Assembly (NCBI GenBank): GCA_029531795.1
Contig: JAPEIS010000003.1
Location: 1,798,001-1,862,000, forward strand
DNA: 64,000 bases
Origin: Sclerotinia nivalis
Taxonomy: Eukaryota > Ascomycota > Leotiomycetes > Helotiales > Sclerotiniaceae
Direction of reading: 5' to 3'
This document shows positions 58,391 through 64,000 of the stretch, one piece after another (the first letter of the stretch is position 1; each line of letters opens with the position of its first letter). Both the position numbers and the translations under genes were made by a program. Under the pieces are notes generated by a model. That model did no database searches and was not told the DNA's origin. It saw nothing but the letters and a program-made list of their open reading frames with translations.

Positions 58391-61300
58391 TGCTTTTTCG
58401 ATATCTTTATTCAATATCTTCAATTGTTATACTCTAATAACTAGCAAATCTTCTTGAATATATATATTCCTTTAATCAAGAATTTTTCAAATTGTATAGG
58501 TAGTCTTAAAGGGCAACATAACCTTTTATTCGTATATCAATTCAAACGGAGTTTTGTTTGTAGGCTTATATATTGAGATACAATTAACGAATAATACAAT
58601 TTCCAATCATTCGAATCATTTATATCTTTTTTATAATAAACAGAAGAGTACTTCAACAATAAAATAATGATTTTTTTCTATTATTTTATTGATTTAAGGA
58701 TAATAAACAAATATCTGAATTTTGTCGATTTTATACTTTTTGTAATAAACAAATATAATGTTTTTGTTTTTAGGATTATTATCTACAATAATCTTTTCAA
58801 AAAGATTATAACAATAAATTATTTTGTAAAGGAATTTAACTATAATTTTCAAAATAGTATTCTATAATGTTTTGACTTCTATTTAATTATTGAGATCCTT
58901 TTGCAAAACAATAAGATACTTGAATTTATAATCGTCAAGCATTTTTGTAACATTTATATCAACTTTTCATTAAATACTTGAAATTCAAATAGCAATTATT
59001 GGTTTATTTATTTGTTTGAACGATTTGAATTGGTAAACGAAACAAAAAGTTATCCAGTTTTTCATATCCTTGTATATATTATCCTACTAATAACAATTAC
59101 ACAATTTAATATATAATAATTCTAAACCTTTATAATTTAATTCTTTATATACTCGAATCATAATTTTTGCTTTTTCGATTAGATTATTATCTACAATTAT
59201 ATAGATAAAGAACAATCCATTTTTACAAATTCTAAATAAACAATGATCTTTGATATAGAAATTAAAAACTTTTTTTTTGAATATTTATCAATTCTTAATT
59301 GTTAAATCTTTAGGTCTTTGTAATGTAATAATATATTAAACGAACTTTTGTATCTTCTTATTTCTATACTTCAAAATTTGAAATGGTTTTAAAATTTGGA
59401 AGGCGTTTATATTCACAATCGGATCTCTATTCAAGGAATTCAAATCTGCAATAATCAAATCATCAATATCCTTTTTGTATTCTTTATCAATATTATCTGA
59501 AGCAATCTATAATCGCTGTAATAAAGTATCAATAGTAGTATTCTTATTTCCAGGAATATATTTGATATCAAAATCGAAGAGTTTAATCCAAACAATCCAT
59601 TTTGTAATTAAAATATTAGATAAATTTATAATTGCTTTATTTAGTTGGGCTACAAGAATATTAATATCAGTCTCCAAAACGAAGTGAATATTATAGAGAT
59701 CTTTTTTGTATTTTTGTAAAGCTTTAAAAACCCTTCGGTATTCCTGTTTGGTCGTATCGTAATTCTGTTCGGCGTAATTCTATAAACTACTTTCATATCT
59801 AGCAATAGTACGAAATTTGTTCTTGTATAATTGATTCAAGATAGCTCCCTACTCTATTAAACTAGCATCAACAACGAGAATGATGATTTCGGCTTCAAAT
59901 AGATAAATCAAGAGTAAAAGAATTAAAGCAAAAATTAGTTTATTTTTCAGCAAATCCATTATAGTATTATACTTAAAAGTCCATATGAATTCCGCATTTC
60001 TTTTCAATAAAACATAAAGAAATTCAATAACAATAACAAAATTCTTTATTCATAATTAATAGAAAATATATATTCCAAAGAACATTCTAACTTTATAATC
60101 ATTTGAATAAGAAAACCATTCAAATATCTTAATGATTTTAACAATATCAGGATTTCTTCCTTTAGAATTAATATAGTATTCTATAGTCCGAATTCCATTG
60201 TAATACTATTTAGATTTGATTTTAATAATGCATTTTACATATTCGATATATTCCATTATAATATCGAGATTCTTCAAGTATTCTACAACGAATTTCTGTA
60301 ATCCTAATTCAATTTTAGTTTTGTTGTATCGAATTCTAGAATCTTTAATATCAATATCATCTAAATAAAACATAACTATATTAAATATGATATCCTATAA
60401 TATCCTCGAAACGATTCTTATAAATTAAACAATAAAATTGGTAGTTCTTTAAAAAAGGATCGTAAATCTTATTAACTTCAAAAATATTATAATAATAATG
60501 ATATCTTTACTCTTCTTGTTCAATAATATCTGATCATATCCAGAAAAGAAATCGATCAAAGAAGTCAACGAGTATTCAATCATTTGTTCTGCAAATTCCT
60601 TTAAGTTCGGAAATATATTTGTATTATATAAGATTACTCTATTAGTTTTAATTATAGTAACAACAATGTAGTATTTTCCAGCTTCGTTTTTCTTAATCAA
60701 ATACTAAAGGTTTCGATAAGATTCTTCTCCTTTTTTTAACATTCCTTATTTAATATAGTTTCTTATTATCTCAATAACGATAAGCAAAAGAGCTTTTAGA
60801 AGGATGAAATCAAAAGCTTACCAGGTTTTGTACAGGATTATCTTAATAATTTGAGGTGATACAATTGTAGGTTTAATACTATTAGCTTCAATCTAATCGA
60901 AAGTTAATATTATTTTCTAATTCATTAAAAATACTAAAAGAAATTGCTTTTCTCATTTCAAAAATATATTTCCAATATTCAATAAAACCCAATCGTTCTT
61001 GTATTAAACGGAATCCTTCCGATCTAATATCGAAACACGATATCAAATATTTCGAAAATAGATCTAATAATAAATATACAAAATTGATTATACATTTTAA
61101 TTTCAATCAATTAGAATTACCTTTAGGAATTTCATTATCAATATATTCAATTTCATCCAAAAAATTTATCTTATCATTCTTTTTCTTGTAGGCGCTATTG
61201 ACTGAAATAAAAACTGTAAAATTGATATTTATTAATCTTTTTCAAATATTACTCTCAACTCTGAATTCTTTCAAATCGAAATGAATACTATTGACAACAA

Positions 61301-61644
61301 AGTATTCTTGAAATCTTTTTATTTCAAATTCTTCAATATTATCAAATATATCCTCAATATCAAAGTCAAATCCAATTCTGAAAATATCTGTAATATACTC
61401 GTCAGAATTTAAAATAATCTTAAAATTTGAAATACCGATTAGAAACTTTAGAAAATAAATCTTAATGAATTCTTTGAATTTCCCTTTATTCTTATTAGTA
61501 TTTAAAATCTTTGGGGGGTTGCTAATACAATCTTTAGATATTATATCACTTATTCTTTTCCCTAATCCTCAAAATCAATTTTTATGATATCAGCTTTATA
61601 TTTCGATTCTGTTGTTTAACAATTAATACAATTGATATCATTAT
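58390..61644 (-). pseudogene. pol of fifth Gypsy: RT, RNase H, integrase
   Basis: Minus-strand order from the right: RT with LTSLIDFFSGYDQILL (60590-60500) and MFYLDDIDIKDSRIRYN, catalytic YLDD intact at 60357-60368. RNase H follows at 59910-59480 (VVDASLIE, ARYESSL, ETDINILVAQLNKAI, KYIPGNKNTTID). Integrase is about 59200-58400 (EKIIVDNNPKNKN, YKIDKIQIFVYYP, NKTPFELIYE). This is a Gypsy lineage different from the other four; its conserved blocks (SGYDQ, YLDDI.VK, VLETD...LVAQLN, KI(I/V)DGGPENK) are familiar from ascomycete elements. Many stops. It continues beyond the pogo insertion. Confidence 0.75.
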
Positions 61645-61646
61645 TA

Positions 61647-63501
61647 ACGTAACTTGACTAGAAGTGGGTCATGTCATGATATGGGTCACAAAAATCATAT
61701 TTTCCTATTTGACCTTGTCCTATGTGCTACAGGGTGATCTACAACTATCACTGATCCAATTGAATTATCATTATCCTCTTCTTCTTCCATTTTCTTTTCT
61801 ATTTGATCAATTTGACGCTTGGATGGTCTACTATATTGTCGTTTTGGTAAGGGTGTCTGTTCAGCCTCCTCGATAATTTTCAATACTTCTTTTGTACTAA
61901 ATACAAATTCATCTTTTAATTTTATTCTCTTTTTATTTTTTCGTTTTTTTCGTGTCTCAAGTAACTCTTTATGTTTTTGAAGTTCCTTTCGAAGAATAGT
62001 ATTTTCAATATTTAAACTTTCAATCTGATGAGTAATTCACTTTGTATATCTCTGTATTGGAGAAGTAGGTAGATTATTAGTAGATAAAGCTGAATTGAAT
62101 ATCTGATTTGCTTATTATAATTTAATATCATTTGGGGGAGAGCTATTAAATAAAGAAAAATCTAGATCTTCTGGATTTGCTGGTGTATTTAGAGTGGAAG
62201 GTAGTGGTAAAAGCGGGGTTGGAAGATTATTCAGAACTTGATAAGGATTAAATGGATTCAAATCTGCTTCTTTCCATCCGCTTTTGATATTTTGATAAAT
62301 AAGATCTTTTTCTTTTATCTTTTGAAAAAACTGTATTCAATCAGATCGTTGTATTCGTTGTATTCCTGCTCGAGAGTATCGATCAATTTTTTGAGCATGA
62401 TATCGCTTCATTGGTCCATACACTCCAATATCCAATAACTGAAGTAGATACGAGTAATGAAGTGATAGAATAAAAAGATCAATCTTCTTTTCAATACAGA
62501 AAGCAATCAAATTTCCTGTAATATGATTGGAATGACCATCCATAATCAATAATCGAAACTGATCTTCTGATATTTTTCGAGATTCTGGTTCAAAAACCTT
62601 ATGTATTCATTCAAAGCTATAATTATTAGAAGTCCATCCACTATTGCTTGTTGAGAAATACCAATTTGGAGGAGTATTAGTAGGAATCCATACAGTATTA
62701 ATATTCTAAATCTTGAAAATGATTATAGAAAGTAAAGAACCTCTATCTGCATTAACACATTCCAATATAATTATCCATTCTTGCTTTTCTGCTGTAATTT
62801 TCCAATTCGATTTGAGAGTAGAATCCACGATTATATATATTGATTCTATTTCTCTAATTATATATCCTATTTCATCCATATTATATATATTCTTGAGTTC
62901 ATAATGCTGTTCTTCGATTCGTATTTGAAATGTTGAAAACCATATTGAAATTGTTTCAAATGTAGCTTCTTTATGCCTTGCAGATTCTAATTTATGAGAA
63001 TAGGTTCCTTTAAGTTTAGGATATCGATCTAAGAATCTATAGATCCATCGTTGACCTATGTAATCTGATTGAAAGGATGAAAAAATAGATGATGATACGA
63101 AAATGATACATTGATTCAGAATTTCTTGGGCCATTTCTTTCAACAACCCAAAAGTTGCAGGATACCCAGTAGCTGTCAATCGTGAGATCTATCGTACTAG
63201 AGTCTTCTCTTCCGCATTGGAAAGTTTTTGAAAGGATTCGTGAGATTGAGAGTGTGATTGTTGTCCGGCCATTCGATTTATTAGGGTTGATTTTGGAATC
63301 TTAAAATGAATAGCAGTACTTCGAATTGAAGTAAATTGTTTATTTTTTAGACTTTCTATAGCCTTTTGAATATTATCTTCCGATTCACTACGATTTAATG
63401 ACTTTTGATCCATTGTGTATTGAATAAACGCGTAAAATAAAGAAATGAGGGGGTGATTTTGATCTATATCATGACATGACCCATTTCTAGTCAAGTTACG
63501 T
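61647..63501 (-). mobile_element. second Fot1/pogo-type DNA transposon
   Basis: 1855 bp, TIRs of about 42 bp starting ACGTAACTTGACTAGAA and containing GGGTCATGTCATGATAT, flanked by TA (61645-61646 and 63502-63503). Inserted between protease and RT of the fifth Gypsy. Same size and first four bases as the element at 17485, but a different family. Confidence 0.88.
61695..63413 (-). pseudogene. Fot1/pogo transposase, stops but no frameshift
   Basis: 572 codons in one phase from ATG 63413 to 61695. N-terminal psq-type helix-turn-helix (IQKAIESLKNKQFTSIRSTA...FKIPKSTL), CENP-B-like half (QRWIYRFLDRYP), DDE residues in NMDEIGY, MDGHSNH and LLDIGVYGPMK, then a Pro-rich linker, a basic coiled coil (RKKRKNKKRIKLKD) and KRQYSRPSKRQ. 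About half a dozen stops occur (the first near 63187, where Gln or Arg is expected). All DDE acids are kept. Confidence 0.82.
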
Positions 63502-63503
63502 TA

Positions 63504-63991
63504 TCTATAATCCAAATAATTTGTTTATTATCTTTATACTCGAAATCAATTTTTTCTACAAAAATGTAAAACATTTCGAACAAAAATGGATCTTTGGTAT
63601 TATTCAAAACAAAAATATCTACAATATTCTTGATTCCTCTAAAATTGATTTCAATATTTTCAATCAATCTATATAATATAACTATATTTCTATCTAGAGT
63701 TACCATTATCATATTGTATTTTTGTATTGTAAGCTTTAACTCTTTTGTTATTTCAAGATTTATTATATTAATTATAAAGTCTAAATCAATGATACTATTG
63801 ATCTTAATATTCTTACTATCGAAAGTTATTATTATAATAGAAATATTACAAATTTTTTTTAAATAAAAACTAGATTTGGTTATTACATTATTAATACTGA
63901 ATAAAATAGAAAAGATTTCTTTAATAAAATCTACAATTTTTGTTTCGATATCCTTCCTTTTTTCAATTTCTATAACTAGTATTTTCTTCAA
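63504..63991 (-). pseudogene. fifth Gypsy retropepsin
   Basis: 166 open codons on the - strand, continuing off the window. Contains INSIIDLDFIINIINLEI (active-site context, normally DSGSE.NII), IQKYNMIMVTLDRNIVILY and DPFLFEMFYIFVEKIDFEY. This is the Gypsy protease pattern ending in the LG.P(W/Y) motif, here altered. The catalytic Asp-Ser-Gly is damaged. It abuts the pogo TSD. Confidence 0.6.
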
Positions 63992-64000
63992 TACTTTTTT

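Overview
The window looks like a filamentous ascomycete (Pezizomycotina) chromosome. It holds short spliced or secreted-protein genes of balanced base composition, followed by a very long AT-rich block made almost only of decayed transposons. Decay is mostly by transitions: Trp and Gln codons have become stops, and YLDD has become YLND or YLDN. This is what repeat-induced point mutation (RIP) produces. Nothing bacterial or viral was seen.

Layout. 1-4.8 kb is a gene island: an FAD-dependent amine-oxidase-like enzyme (two exons), a doubtful small ORF, and a secreted alpha/beta-hydrolase of the secretory lipase type. Composition then collapses at about 4.8 kb. 5.2-6.8 kb is the 5' part of a Tad1-clade LINE. 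6.8-8.8 kb is a balanced island with a LINE 3' end (RNase H domain), a second LINE-like 3' tail with a CA microsatellite, a GH18 chitinase fragment, and the first part of an unrecognised ORF.

8.8-32.6 kb is one nested transposon complex that can be peeled apart by target-site duplications (TSDs). The outer Ty3/Gypsy element (+ strand, 8795-32604, TSD GTAAA) contains an inner related Gypsy (- strand, 10779-28008, TSD ATGAC). The inner element contains a third Gypsy of another family (+ strand, 13017-22173, TSD GTTCT/GTTTT) and a 1.5 kb short-TIR element with inverted minisatellite arms (22542-24054). The third Gypsy contains a Fot1/pogo DNA transposon (17485-19336, TSD TA).

32.6-33.8 kb is the other side of the insertion site. 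The unrecognised ORF resumes in frame, and is interrupted again by a solo LTR (32719-32973, TSD TATAT). Removing both insertions leaves 131 codons without a stop.

34.1-45.8 kb reads best as a Plavaka-type (CMC superfamily) DNA transposon on the - strand, split by a fourth Gypsy (+ strand, 37876-44648, TSD TTTTC). 45.8-53.6 kb holds unidentified degenerate reading frames and two minisatellite fields. A small balanced island at 53.8-54.2 kb may be an LTR. 54.4-64 kb is minus-strand: an unidentified degenerate frame, then a fifth Gypsy (integrase, RNase H, RT with YLDD, protease) interrupted by a second Fot1/pogo element (61647-63501).

Only the two genes in the first 4.6 kb look functional. Family names come from motifs read by eye; no database search was possible.
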